A stretch of DNA of 21,676 bases from Alistipes sp. (GTDB lineage Bacteria; Bacteroidota; Bacteroidia; Bacteroidales; Rikenellaceae), in NCBI GenBank assembly GCA_019422485.1, contig JAHZDG010000038.1:1-21676 (forward strand), given 5' to 3'. The notes beneath the pieces were generated by a model that was given only the letters and a program-made list of their open reading frames with translations, was not told the origin of the DNA and ran no database searches. A program made the position numbers and the translations under genes. Positions 8,237 to 15,850 of the stretch are shown one piece after another. Position 1 is the first letter of the stretch, and each line of letters begins with the position of its first letter.

Positions 8237-9342
8237 TTTTTCGTTTTAGCCAGGGCATTGCCGCGAACCTGTTCGCCTTGTTGCAAACCGTCGGTCACCT
8301 CTACCTGAATGCCATTGGACAACCCGATCGTCACCGGTCTTTTTTCAAAATGCTGCTCCCCATTCAACGAATCCTTCAACACATACACAAACGTCGAGTC
8401 TCCGTTGAACTGTACGGCGCTTTCCGGCACACCCAGCACTCCTTCCGCACGATCCAACACGATTTGGGCATTGGCGCTATAACCGGCCCGCACCTCCACC
8501 GAATCGGGCAGATTGGCCGCCGCCTTAATCTCAAACAGAATCGCACCGTTCTCTTCCACCCCCTGCGGCGAAATATACTCCAATACGGCATCGAAAGTCT
8601 GTCCTTCGAGGGCTCCGACGGTCAGTTTGATCGGCATACCGACCCGGATACGCCCCACTTCGGTTTCGTCAATCTTCCCGATAAAAATCAGGTCATTCAT
8701 ATCGGCCACCGTCGCGATGGTCGTCCCGTCATTGAACGTATTGGCCTGAATAACCGAATTTCCCACCTTGACCGGCACATCCAATACCATCCCGTCGATG
8801 GTCGAACGGATCTGGGTATTGCTCAACTGTGCCATTTTCTTGGAGATCCCCTCCTTGACAATATCCAGGTTGTCCCGTGCGTTATCCAGCTCTTCCCGCG
8901 CCTTGGCATACTCGGCCTCCGACTGATCCATTTCATCCCGGGAGATCACCCCCTTTTCGTACAACTGTTTCTGACGTCCATACTCGGACTCCACCTGCCG
9001 CAAATCGATCTCGGCGATCCGCACCCGCGACTCAGCCGCATTCAGCGAACTCATCTCAGGAATCACCTTCACCGTGGCAATCACATCTCCGGCCCGGACA
9101 TGATCGCCCGCCTCCTTTTTCAGTTCGGAGATAATTCCCGAAATCTGCGGTTTGATCAACACCTCATCCCTCGGAGAGACTTTACCGGTCGCCACCGACG
9201 TATTTTCAAACGAGATGGTATCGACCTTCAGCAATTCGTATCGGGTCGACTGTGGGCGCGATTTACGCCACAACAGGTAGAACGTACCCAAAATCAATAC
9301 CCCGAAAAAGAGGAGCAATACGATTTTGAAAACTTTTTTCAT
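8233..9342 (-). CDS. HlyD/MacA-family periplasmic adaptor
   Basis: The membrane-fusion subunit that links the inner-membrane ABC permeases to the TolC-type channel. The 369-residue protein has one N-terminal membrane anchor (about 6-25, KIVLLLFFGVLILGTFYLLW). The first half of a lipoyl-like domain lies at about 60-92 (IKPQISGIISELKKEAGDHV). A long alpha-helical coiled-coil hairpin, rich in E/A/R/Q, covers about 97-173; the second lipoyl half is at about 176-213 and is followed by a beta-barrel with VGRIRVGMPIKLTV. The C-terminal membrane-proximal domain ends GLQQGEQVRGNAL. It lies 39 bases after the second permease gene and overlaps the TolC-type gene by four bases. The domain order matches MacA rather than an RND adaptor, as expected beside ABC genes. 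Confidence 0.92.
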   Translation of the reverse strand: MKKVFKIVLLLFFGVLILGTFYLLWRKSRPQSTRYELLKVDTISFENTSVATGKVSPRDEVLIKPQISGIISELKKEAGDHVRAGDVIATVKVIPEMSSLNAAESRVRIAEIDLRQVESEYGRQKQLYEKGVISRDEMDQSEAEYAKAREELDNARDNLDIVKEGISKKMAQLSNTQIRSTIDGMVLDVPVKVGNSVIQANTFNDGTTIATVADMNDLIFIGKIDETEVGRIRVGMPIKLTVGALEGQTFDAVLEYISPQGVEENGAILFEIKAAANLPDSVEVRAGYSANAQIVLDRAEGVLGVPESAVQFNGDSTFVYVLKDSLNGEQHFEKRPVTIGLSNGIQVEVTDGLQQGEQVRGNALAKTKK

Positions 9343-9381
9343 ACTTATTTACAGGATTTATGGTTGCACGATTGGTTGATT

Positions 9382-10623
9382 CTATTCGTCTCGGATGGCA
9401 TCGATCGCCTTGATTTTCAAAGCTCTGACCGTAGGCAGAATTCCCGCAGCCACCCCCGACACCACCAGGATCAGCAGGGCAAGCAGCCCCATTTGAAACG
9501 AGATGGACGGCGGAGCGAACAGCTGGTTGCCCTCTCCCATCACCCGGGATACGCCCTCCAGCACAAATACCCCCAACACAAACCCAAGAATACCGGAAAT
9601 AAAGGTCAGAACGACACTTTCGCTCATCAGTTGTTTCAGGATGGTGATGGGTTTGGCCCCCAGCGCCCGCCGGACCCCGATTTCCCGGGTGCGTTCGCGC
9701 ACCGTCACCAACATAATGTTGCTGATGCCGACAATGCCCGACAACAACGCCCCCAACCCCACGATCCAAATCAACAGATTGACGCCCAGGATCAGGTTCT
9801 GAAACATCTGGAACATCTCCTGCACATTGTAGCTGAAGATTGCCTTTTCGTCATGCGGAGCGATGTCATGCGCTTCCCGCAGAATGGTTTTCACCTCCTC
9901 CTCGACCTGGGCGGCATCGACTCCGGCTTTCCCCGTACAGAACAGCTGGTGGATCTTGTCTCCCCGCGAAAACGTATACCGCATGGTCGTAAAAGGAATA
10001 TAGAACGATTCATCCTTCATATCCTCACCGCCAATCACCCTGCGGGCGACCCCGACTACCTGGAAATAGATCCCCTTGACGCGGATATAAGCGCCCAACG
10101 GATCTTCTCCGGGATCGAACAGGGTTTCATACACACTCGGACTGATCACACACACCTTGCGACGATACTCAACGTCCATATCGTTGATCAGACGACCATA
10201 CAGCATCACCTGCGGATAGACCACAAACTGAGCCGGCAACACCCCACTGATGTTATACGTACCGGACTTCATGCCGCGCACGACATTTTTATCGGTGTAC
10301 GCCCCGTAGAGCACCGGAGCGATCTGATCCACCGCCCGGGATTTCCGACGGATCAACTCCAGGTCCTGGGAATTCATCTCCCAGAAACGCCCCTTCCGAT
10401 AACCGTGATACGGTTCTCCGGTACGTCCCGCCACAAACACACAGGTATTGGGAGCGATCCCCTCCAATGTCCGATGGATGCCGTCCCGGAAGCCGTTTCC
10501 CAACCCCAACAGCAACACCAGCATGAGGATCCCCCAAAAGATCCCAAAACCCGTCAACACGCTCCGCCACTTATTGCGTGTGATGGTAATCCATATCTCC
10601 TGCCAGTTATCCAGATCGAACAT
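9382..10623 (-). CDS. MacB/FtsX-type ABC transporter permease (second copy)
   Basis: A 413-residue inner-membrane permease without a fused ATPase. One membrane segment lies near residues 20-42 (VLTGFGIFWGILMLVLLLGLGNG). A MacB-like periplasmic domain follows to about 275, then three C-terminal membrane segments. The FtsX core is recognisable from GIVGISNIMLVTVRERTREIGVRRALGA and the ending RALKIKAIDAIRDE. It is clearly paralogous to the gene at 10729-11979: both begin MFD-D-x-x-EIW and share the same core motifs, so the two probably form a heterodimer. A 105-base gap separates them, and the adaptor gene follows 39 bases later. Substrate cannot be read; MacB-type pumps move peptides, lipids, macrolides or siderophores rather than drive uptake. 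Confidence 0.9.
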   Translation of the reverse strand: MFDLDNWQEIWITITRNKWRSVLTGFGIFWGILMLVLLLGLGNGFRDGIHRTLEGIAPNTCVFVAGRTGEPYHGYRKGRFWEMNSQDLELIRRKSRAVDQIAPVLYGAYTDKNVVRGMKSGTYNISGVLPAQFVVYPQVMLYGRLINDMDVEYRRKVCVISPSVYETLFDPGEDPLGAYIRVKGIYFQVVGVARRVIGGEDMKDESFYIPFTTMRYTFSRGDKIHQLFCTGKAGVDAAQVEEEVKTILREAHDIAPHDEKAIFSYNVQEMFQMFQNLILGVNLLIWIVGLGALLSGIVGISNIMLVTVRERTREIGVRRALGAKPITILKQLMSESVVLTFISGILGFVLGVFVLEGVSRVMGEGNQLFAPPSISFQMGLLALLILVVSGVAAGILPTVRALKIKAIDAIRDE

Positions 10624-10728
10624 TTTTCTCTCGAATGGATCGTTTTATTATACTTTTTCAACGCTTCCGGCCGGCTGCCTCCAAACTCCCAGCCTTATAC
10701 CCTCCCGCACCCTGCTGTACGAGCTCGG

Positions 10729-11979
10729 TTATTCGGCCCGCATCGCTTCAATGGGACGTACCCGAGCTGCCCGAAGGGCCGGCACCAATCCTGCCACCAC
10801 TCCGCTGACAACCAACAGAAGCGTCGCTCCGAAAACCGCCCCCAGATCGACCGTCGGATCTTTGAACACCGTCATCATGCTCTGGGTCGTCTGTTGCTCC
10901 ATCCACGCAGAGACCCCTTCGGTCAGACCGACCCCCATCACAATGCCGATATATCCCGCCGCGGTGGTAATGAGAATCGCTTCGAGAATAATCAGACTCA
11001 AGATGGACCAAGGCGTCGCTCCGATCGCTTTACGGATTCCGATCTCGCGCGTACGTTCCTTGACCGTGATGAGCATGATATTCCCCACTCCCACAATGCC
11101 GGCCATCAACGACGCAATCCCGACCAGCAAAACGAACAGGCGAATCAACGTAAAAATCTGTTGTGTTTGGATGGCGTTCCCCGCTGTATTATTGATCCAC
11201 AAAGCCGAGCGGTCGTCGGGATGAAACATATGAAGTTTTCCCATCTTTTCGCGAAGACGTTGGATGAAAGCCTCGTTTTCTTTCCAGGTTCCGACCTGCC
11301 GCAGGGTGAAATCGATCTGGTCGAACCCATATCCCCCCTTATAGAGGCTCTGAGCCGTTGTCCAGGGCACATAAACCGATGTGTTCCAAAACTGATTCGC
11401 CCCGTCGTAAACGCCCACAACCCGATACGCAATGTTTCCTTGCAGCACATACTTGCCCAGGGGATCCTCCTCCTTGAACAACACCCGTGCCGCCTCCGGA
11501 CTGAGCACCATCACCTTCTTCTTGCGCTCGACGTCCATCTGATTCAGAAAGCGCCCTTGCGACGGCAGGATCCGGATCTGATTGATCTGCGAAAAGTCGG
11601 GAGCCACCCCCTGAAGGGTCCAGTTTCCATACTCTTCGCCATAGGAAAGGGTAACATCTTTTCGAATCGCCACCGAGAAACACTCCATTTCGGGAATGCG
11701 ATGCGCAATCAGTTCGTAATCCCGATCGTCAAACCGGATGCGCCGATTCGACGGCATTCCGCCATAGGGTCTAGAGGTCCATCCCGGATACAAGGTGACG
11801 GCATTGACAGCGCGCCCTGCGAAATTGGACATCACTCCGTTGCGCAATCCATTGCCCGATGCCAACAGCACAATGAGCATAAAAATCCCCCATGCCACCG
11901 CAAATCCGGTCAGACAGGTCCGCATTTTATTCTTGCGAATCGTTCCCCAGATCTCACGGAATACATCGAAATCGAACAT
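10729..11979 (-). CDS. MacB/FtsX-type ABC transporter permease (first copy)
   Basis: A 416-residue inner-membrane permease of the MacB/LolC type, again without an ATPase domain. It has an N-terminal membrane helix (about 20-42, CLTGFAVAWGIFMLIVLLASG), a periplasmic domain of about 230 residues, and three C-terminal helices framing MAGIVGVGNIMLITVKERTREIGIRKAIGA and LVVSGVVAGLVPALRAA. It ends RPIEAMRAE, the usual terminus of this family. The ATG lies 2 bases after the TAG of the ATPase gene, which implies tight co-expression. Together with the second permease it would form the membrane part of a type VII (mechanotransmission) ABC exporter. Confidence 0.91.
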   Translation of the reverse strand: MFDFDVFREIWGTIRKNKMRTCLTGFAVAWGIFMLIVLLASGNGLRNGVMSNFAGRAVNAVTLYPGWTSRPYGGMPSNRRIRFDDRDYELIAHRIPEMECFSVAIRKDVTLSYGEEYGNWTLQGVAPDFSQINQIRILPSQGRFLNQMDVERKKKVMVLSPEAARVLFKEEDPLGKYVLQGNIAYRVVGVYDGANQFWNTSVYVPWTTAQSLYKGGYGFDQIDFTLRQVGTWKENEAFIQRLREKMGKLHMFHPDDRSALWINNTAGNAIQTQQIFTLIRLFVLLVGIASLMAGIVGVGNIMLITVKERTREIGIRKAIGATPWSILSLIILEAILITTAAGYIGIVMGVGLTEGVSAWMEQQTTQSMMTVFKDPTVDLGAVFGATLLLVVSGVVAGLVPALRAARVRPIEAMRAE

Positions 11980-11981
11980 GT

Positions 11982-12683
11982 CTACAGGGAAATAACAGGG
12001 TTATCATTACGTTGATCCATCCCAATCACCCCATCCCGAATATGAATAATACGATCTGTCGCCGCCGCCACCGAAGGTTCATGCGTCACGATCAACATAG
12101 TAATGCCATCCGTACGATTGATCTCCCGCAACAGAGCCATCACTTCGGCCGACGTCCGGCTATCCAATGCGCCGGTCGGCTCATCGGCCAAAATAATCTG
12201 CGGACGGGCGATTAACGCACGAGCAATGGCCACACGTTGTTTTTGGCCTCCGGAGAGTTCGTTCGGCATATGATCCGCATGATCTTTCAAGCCCATTTTA
12301 TCGAGGTATTCCAGCGCCAAGGCATTGCGACGTTTACGGCTAACACCCTGATAATAAAGCGGCAAGGCCACATTTTCCATGGCATTCTTGAAGGAAATCA
12401 AGTTGAAGGACTGGAAGACGAATCCGATCTTCCGGTTTCGCAAATCGGCCGCCCGTGTTTCGCTCAGGTTGCGAATCAAGAGGTCGTCCAGAAAATATTC
12501 CCCGGTATCGTAATTATCCAGGATTCCCAAAATATTGAGCAGGGTCGATTTTCCCGAGCCCGAAGCCCCCATAATCGAGATGAATTCCCCCCGTTCCACC
12601 GTCAGGTGAATGCCTTTCAAGACATGCAGCGGAGAAGCTCCATAATAGGTCTTATTCAGATCATGAATCCGGATAATGGGCAT
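11982..12683 (-). CDS. ABC transporter ATPase, MacB/LolD type
   Basis: The cytoplasmic ATPase (233 residues) that powers the exporter encoded behind it. All hallmark motifs are intact: Walker A GASGSGKST (39-47), Q-loop Gln91, signature LSGGQKQR (143-150), Walker B IILADEP with catalytic Glu168, a D-loop at GALD, and switch His201. Length and sequence fit the LolD/MacB ATPase subfamily, here separate from the permease, unlike E. coli MacB, which fuses the two. It is the first gene of the operon. No perfect TAnnTTTG lies upstream; TACCTTTA (12744 to 12737 on the minus strand) is the nearest candidate. Export of a peptide, lipid or drug is likely, but the cargo is unknown. Confidence 0.95.
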   Translation of the reverse strand: MPIIRIHDLNKTYYGASPLHVLKGIHLTVERGEFISIMGASGSGKSTLLNILGILDNYDTGEYFLDDLLIRNLSETRAADLRNRKIGFVFQSFNLISFKNAMENVALPLYYQGVSRKRRNALALEYLDKMGLKDHADHMPNELSGGQKQRVAIARALIARPQIILADEPTGALDSRTSAEVMALLREINRTDGITMLIVTHEPSVAAATDRIIHIRDGVIGMDQRNDNPVISL

Positions 12684-12786
12684 ACAGCAGTTTGGTTAGC
12701 TACAAAAAATGGCTTTCAGAAAGCCCTTCGATCGTTTAAAGGTAAACCGATTCTTCCAAAAAAACAACCCCTTTCCGTCAAAAGAT

Positions 12787-12820
12787 CCGGATCGTGAAAG
12801 TCTCAACAGACTTTCTCCGG
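12787..12820 (-). other. Structured element in the exporter leader region
   Basis: GAAAGTCT (12796-12803) and AGACTTTC (12808-12815) form an 8-bp stem with a CAAC loop. An outer CCGGA/TCCGG pair (12787-12791 with 12816-12820) extends it across a 4-nt asymmetric bulge. It lies about 100 bases upstream of the ABC ATPase start and also before the lspA promoter. Short T tracts lie on both sides, so it could be a leader hairpin, an attenuator or a remnant terminator. Nothing else gene-like is seen between 12684 and 12934. Confidence 0.4.
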
Positions 12821-12912
12821 GGCTTTTCATCCGATACACTTCGGAGGTGTTTATCCGGACTGTCCCTTTGGAGTTCCATCGTCCCCCTTCAGACGCGAAT
12901 CCTCCATTCTGC

Positions 12913-12942
12913 TTGTTGTTTCCTCTTTTCCTCGTATCTTTG
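12913..12942 (+). promoter_or_regulatory. lspA promoter, -33 and -7 elements
   Basis: TATCTTTG (12935-12942) is an exact Bacteroidota -7 element, and a TTG (12913-12915) sits 19 bases upstream in the -33 position. Transcription would begin near 12949, giving a leader of about 20 nt before the lspA ATG. This is one of the two most complete promoters in the window. Confidence 0.72.
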
Positions 12943-12968
12943 TGGAGTAAACCTCCATACCGACACGC

Positions 12969-13571
12969 ATGAACCAAAAAAAGATCACGCTGATCATCGT
13001 TCTTTTACTGGTCGTCGACCAGGTGGTCAAGCTCTTGGTGAAAACCCAAATGACGCTGGATCAAAGCATCACCGTATTTCCCAACTGGTTCTTTATCCGA
13101 TTCATCGAAAATCCGGGCGCTGCTTTCGGCTTCGAACTCGGAGGCGATTACGGCAAATTGATTTTAAGCCTGTTCCGCATCGTCGCCACCTGTCTGTTGG
13201 GGTATTACATCCATGTGCTGATTCGCAAAAAAGCCCCGACCGGCGTATTGGTCGGTTTCGCACTGATCTTCGCAGGTGCTTTGGGCAATATCCTCGACAG
13301 CGCATTCTACGGCCTGCTCTTTTCCGAATCGACAACCACCAGCGTGGCCACCTTCCTGCCCGCCGGAGGCGGTTACGCAGGATTCTTACACGGCAAGGTC
13401 GTCGACATGCTCTATTTCCCGTTGTTCAGCGGAGTGTATCCCAGTTGGCTGCCCGGCATCGGAGGAGAACCCTTTTTGTTTTTCAGTCCGATTTTCAACC
13501 TGGCAGACAGCTACATTTCGGTCGGCATCATCTACATGCTGCTGTTCCAACGCAAATTCTTCAACAAATAA
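12969..13571 (+). CDS. lspA: Lipoprotein signal peptidase (signal peptidase II)
   Basis: The inner-membrane aspartic protease that removes signal peptides from prolipoproteins after lipid attachment. The 200-residue protein shows four membrane segments (near 5-22, 58-80, 88-112 and 176-195). Family motifs are the N-terminal VDQVVK, IENPGAAFGF, GNILDSAFYG with catalytic Asp110, and GKVVDMLYFP with catalytic Asp146. A longer loop between the last two, compared with the E. coli enzyme, is usual in Bacteroidota. It has its own promoter and is apparently a single-gene unit. It would process lipoproteins such as those encoded at 222 and 19365. Confidence 0.95.
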   Translation: MNQKKITLIIVLLLVVDQVVKLLVKTQMTLDQSITVFPNWFFIRFIENPGAAFGFELGGDYGKLILSLFRIVATCLLGYYIHVLIRKKAPTGVLVGFALIFAGALGNILDSAFYGLLFSESTTTSVATFLPAGGGYAGFLHGKVVDMLYFPLFSGVYPSWLPGIGGEPFLFFSPIFNLADSYISVGIIYMLLFQRKFFNK

Positions 13572-13663
13572 CCTGACCCGTTTCCCCGTTCAGGCCACAC
13601 AAGATACGCCCCGTATCCGAACAACGAACGGACTGACGACTTTGGTTTACACTCCGTTTGTCC

Positions 13664-14035
13664 TTACCAGTGCGGGGTAAAAACCTGTGGGATATAACGC
13701 AACGCATAGGTACCTCCCTCATCGAATTCAACCGCAATCAGATCGAACTGAGTATCCCCCTCCCAACGGTACTTCGCCACATAGCGGCAGGCCGCCCGAT
13801 ACAAAGCCCGACATTTGGCCGGAGTCATAGCCTCTTCCGGTGTCGTCAAGGCTCCCCGGCGCCGGCTTTTTACCTCGACAATGTGCAACGCATCGCCCCG
13901 ACGAGCCACCAGATCCAACTCCCAAGGCGGACAACGCCAATTACGATGCAAGATCACAAAGCCCTCTTTCTGAAGATATTCGGCCGCCAAGGATTCGCCC
14001 CATTGCCCCGTAGCTTGTTTATCCTGCGTATTCAT
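13664..14035 (-). CDS. yraN: YraN/UPF0102 family nuclease-fold protein
   Basis: A 123-residue small cytoplasmic protein of the YraN (UPF0102) family, which has a Holliday-junction-resolvase/PD-(D/E)xK-like fold; its biological role is not firmly known. Family motifs are GESLAAEYLQKEGF near the N-terminus, ILHRNWR, ELDLVA with the acidic pair of the putative active site, and IVEVKSRR. Where many relatives read GEID, this one reads WELD; the acidic residues are kept. It is transcribed toward the lspA 3' end, convergent with it. A -7 element at 14183-14190 suggests its own promoter and a leader of about 140 nt. Confidence 0.9.
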   Translation of the reverse strand: MNTQDKQATGQWGESLAAEYLQKEGFVILHRNWRCPPWELDLVARRGDALHIVEVKSRRRGALTTPEEAMTPAKCRALYRAACRYVAKYRWEGDTQFDLIAVEFDEGGTYALRYIPQVFTPHW

Positions 14036-14182
14036 ATTTCCGGTTTATTCGTTTGGACAGACTCTCTGACGTTCCGAAGGGAAACCATTTTCGTCCCACA
14101 CGGACCATTTCAGGCTTCACTGAGAGTTTTTCGAGCAGCACAACTCCTCCCCAAAGGTCCATCCCGCAGAAAGTCTTTTCCT

Positions 14183-14190
14183 CAAAGATA
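14183..14190 (-). promoter_or_regulatory. -7 element upstream of yraN
   Basis: Read on the minus strand this is TATCTTTG, an exact TAnnTTTG match and identical to the lspA and GH92 -7 elements. No matching -33 TTTG is seen at the right distance. Transcription from here would leave a leader of about 140 nt before the yraN ATG at 14035, and that leader contains a 47-codon open frame (14162-14019). Confidence 0.5.
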
Positions 14191-14216
14191 ACCAAACCGG
14201 CCTTAACCCCCGAATG

Positions 14217-14243
14217 AAAAAGGCGGGAAAATCCCGCCTTTTT
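14217..14243 (-). terminator. Intrinsic terminator downstream of pepE
   Basis: GGCGGGA pairs with TCCCGCC across an AAA loop, and the stem is extended by five A-T pairs on each side (14217-14228 with 14232-14243). On the minus strand it ends in a run of T, as expected for a terminator of pepE, whose stop lies about 65 bases upstream. It also separates pepE from the yraN promoter. Confidence 0.85.
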
Positions 14244-14307
14244 AAACCTGAAGGACAACAATCCTCGTTTACCGAACCATTGTCGCCGTTCCACAAAAGA
14301 GCCGCTC

Positions 14308-15027
14308 CTACTGGGCCAATAAAAACTGCAGATCGTCCTGAGCCGTAACTTCACGTGCAGGCTCGCCCCGACGGAAAATCCGCATCGGACGAGGCCCGAT
14401 CAAACGCAACTTCCCGTTCTCGAGCCGCAACAGACACCCCTCACGCAAACCGGCCACATAACGATCCGGATTGGCCTCGATGTATTCCAAAATACGTTGT
14501 TCGCGGGTTTCGCCGGCATGACCGTCGGGATGTGCGTCCAGATAATGGGGATTAATCTGGAAAGGCACCAGTCCGGTCGCCTCGAAAGAACGGGGTTCCA
14601 CAATCGGCATATCGTTGGTCGTTCCGATGGTCGGACAGGCAACGTTGCTCCCCGCACTCCAACCCACATACGGAATGCCTTCGCGAACCCGTTGCCGGAT
14701 CACTTCGATCAGCCCCTCTTCCTGCATCCGTTTCAACAGATGGAAGGTATTGCCGCCTCCGACCACAATCGCCGGAGCTGCCGCCAGAGCCGCCGCCGGA
14801 TCTTCGGCCCGATGCACCGAGCGAACCTCAATGCCCAAGGCCGAGAAACGTTCCTGCACCTTCGCCTCATAAGCCTCATACGAAAAGGTCACCGCCGCAT
14901 AGGGCACGAAAGCCACCTGGGTGATTCCGGCCAGAAAATCACCGATCTGCGCCTGGGGATACGCCAGATAGGCTTCACCCACATTGGTCGAATTACTGAT
15001 CAACAACAGTTTTATTGAAGGGGACAT
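14308..15027 (-). CDS. pepE: Peptidase E, alpha-aspartyl dipeptidase (S51)
   Basis: A cytoplasmic serine peptidase that splits dipeptides with an N-terminal aspartate. The open frame can be extended to a TTG at 15042, but I choose the ATG at 15027 (239 codons) because the family start is usually close to the first strand LLLISNSTNVGEAYL. The catalytic triad is intact: Ser124 in VGWSAGSN, Asp139 in GTTNDMPI and His161 in INPHYLDAH. The spacings of 15 and 22 residues equal those of Salmonella PepE. GGGNTFHLLKRM is the family's conserved loop. It lies 65 bases after purN on the same strand and may be cotranscribed with it; no exact -7 element is seen in the gap. Confidence 0.93.
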   Translation of the reverse strand: MSPSIKLLLISNSTNVGEAYLAYPQAQIGDFLAGITQVAFVPYAAVTFSYEAYEAKVQERFSALGIEVRSVHRAEDPAAALAAAPAIVVGGGNTFHLLKRMQEEGLIEVIRQRVREGIPYVGWSAGSNVACPTIGTTNDMPIVEPRSFEATGLVPFQINPHYLDAHPDGHAGETREQRILEYIEANPDRYVAGLREGCLLRLENGKLRLIGPRPMRIFRRGEPAREVTAQDDLQFLLAQ

Positions 15028-15057
15028 TATTCTAATATTCAACGTTTAACATATATT

Positions 15058-15072
15058 TAGCTTACCAAGCTA
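15058..15072 (-). other. Small hairpin between purN and pepE
   Basis: TAGCTT (15058-15063) and AAGCTA (15067-15072) form a 6-bp stem with a 3-nt ACC loop, flanked by A/T-rich sequence that can extend it with a bulge. It has no T tract in the purN direction, so it is at most a weak terminator or a processing site. Confidence 0.3.
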
Positions 15073-15092
15073 CAAATTAATAGTCTGACAAA

Positions 15093-15662
15093 CTAAAGCT
15101 TTGCCAGCTCGGCTGCAATCACATCCGGGAAATGGGCATATTCCAGCGCGTGAACCTTGGCCGCCACCTGATCGGGCGTATCGGTCGGTTCAACCGGCAC
15201 CCGAAACTGTGCCAATATCGCACCACTGTCATAATGCTCATTGACTATATGAATGGTAATCCCGCTTTCCTTTTCACCGGCTTCTACTACGGCCTGATGC
15301 ACCCGGTCGCCATACATCCCTTTGCCCCCGAACTTAGGCAGCAAAGCCGGATGGATATTGACAATCCGATTGGGATAAGCCGCAATCAGCGACGAAGGAA
15401 CCAGCCACAGAAAACCGGCCAAAACAACATAATCGACGCCCCGGTCGCGCAACAGATTCACGATCCGGTCGCTATTATAGAAGGTATCCCGATCGAACAC
15501 CATACTTTCCACCCCCAGAGAGGCCGCCCGAGCCAGCACTCCGGCCTCCGGCCGATTGCAAAGAACCAGTTCCACCCGGGCCTGATCGCCCTTGGCGAAG
15601 TAACGAATGATGTTTTCGGCATTTGTGCCCGACCCGGAAGCAAAAATCGCTATTTTCTTCAT
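15093..15662 (-). CDS. purN: Phosphoribosylglycinamide formyltransferase
   Basis: The folate-dependent enzyme of de novo purine synthesis that formylates GAR to FGAR in the cytoplasm. The 189-residue protein starts MKKIAIFASGSGTNAENIIRYF, where the GSGTN loop binds the phosphate of GAR. The catalytic residues are present: Asn102 and His104 in NIHPALLPKF, and Asp145 in EHYDSGAIL. Their spacing is close to the E. coli set Asn106/His108/Asp144. It is transcribed away from acpP from a near-consensus promoter that abuts the acpP one. A 9-bp inverted repeat lies in its leader. Confidence 0.95.
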   Translation of the reverse strand: MKKIAIFASGSGTNAENIIRYFAKGDQARVELVLCNRPEAGVLARAASLGVESMVFDRDTFYNSDRIVNLLRDRGVDYVVLAGFLWLVPSSLIAAYPNRIVNIHPALLPKFGGKGMYGDRVHQAVVEAGEKESGITIHIVNEHYDSGAILAQFRVPVEPTDTPDQVAAKVHALEYAHFPDVIAAELAKL

Positions 15663-15707
15663 TATCTGTAATTTATTTAAACTCTACCGATCCGAATACC
15701 GACCGGC

Positions 15708-15739
15708 TTTTACGCACAACATGAAGCAATTGCGTAAAA
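15708..15739 (-). promoter_or_regulatory. Inverted repeat in the purN leader
   Basis: TTTTACGCA (15708-15716) is repeated exactly as TGCGTAAAA (15731-15739) with a 14-nt spacer. It lies between the predicted purN start site (about 15748) and the purN ATG, so it would be transcribed. It could be an RNA hairpin or a protein operator. It has no terminator-like T run on its downstream side in the purN direction. No known purine riboswitch core is recognisable. Confidence 0.45.
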
Positions 15740-15754
15740 AAAACTTCGAAAAGT

Positions 15755-15787
15755 CAAATTTACACGAAAAAGTATTATTTTTGCAAA
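15755..15787 (-). promoter_or_regulatory. purN promoter, -33 and -7 elements
   Basis: On the minus strand TTTG (15787-15784) is followed after 21 bases by TAAATTTG (15762-15755), an exact -7 element. Transcription would start near 15748. The -33 TTTG is half of the palindrome that also carries the acpP -7 element. Confidence 0.65.
15776..15783 (+). promoter_or_regulatory. acpP -7 element
   Basis: TATTTTTG matches TAnnTTTG exactly and lies 68 bases before the acpP ATG, which gives a leader of about 60 nt. The position 19-21 bases upstream holds no TTG. The element directly abuts the -33 element of the opposing purN promoter, so the two polymerases could not bind at once. Confidence 0.6.
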
Positions 15788-15850
15788 AAATTGCCTAGAA
15801 TCTTCGAAAGCACATTAAGAGAATATTGTTAAACTTAAACTAATTGAATT

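Noticed and set aside
8278..12015. A 1245-codon open frame on the plus strand, opposite the exporter genes
   Set aside because: It runs antisense to the adaptor and both permeases, which have clear family motifs. Its product is very rich in His, Arg, Pro and Gln with no recognisable domain, as expected from the complement of GC-rich codons.
12696..12977. Short frames on both strands between the ABC ATPase and lspA
   Set aside because: They cover the promoter and hairpin region, overlap the lspA start and show no recognisable domain.
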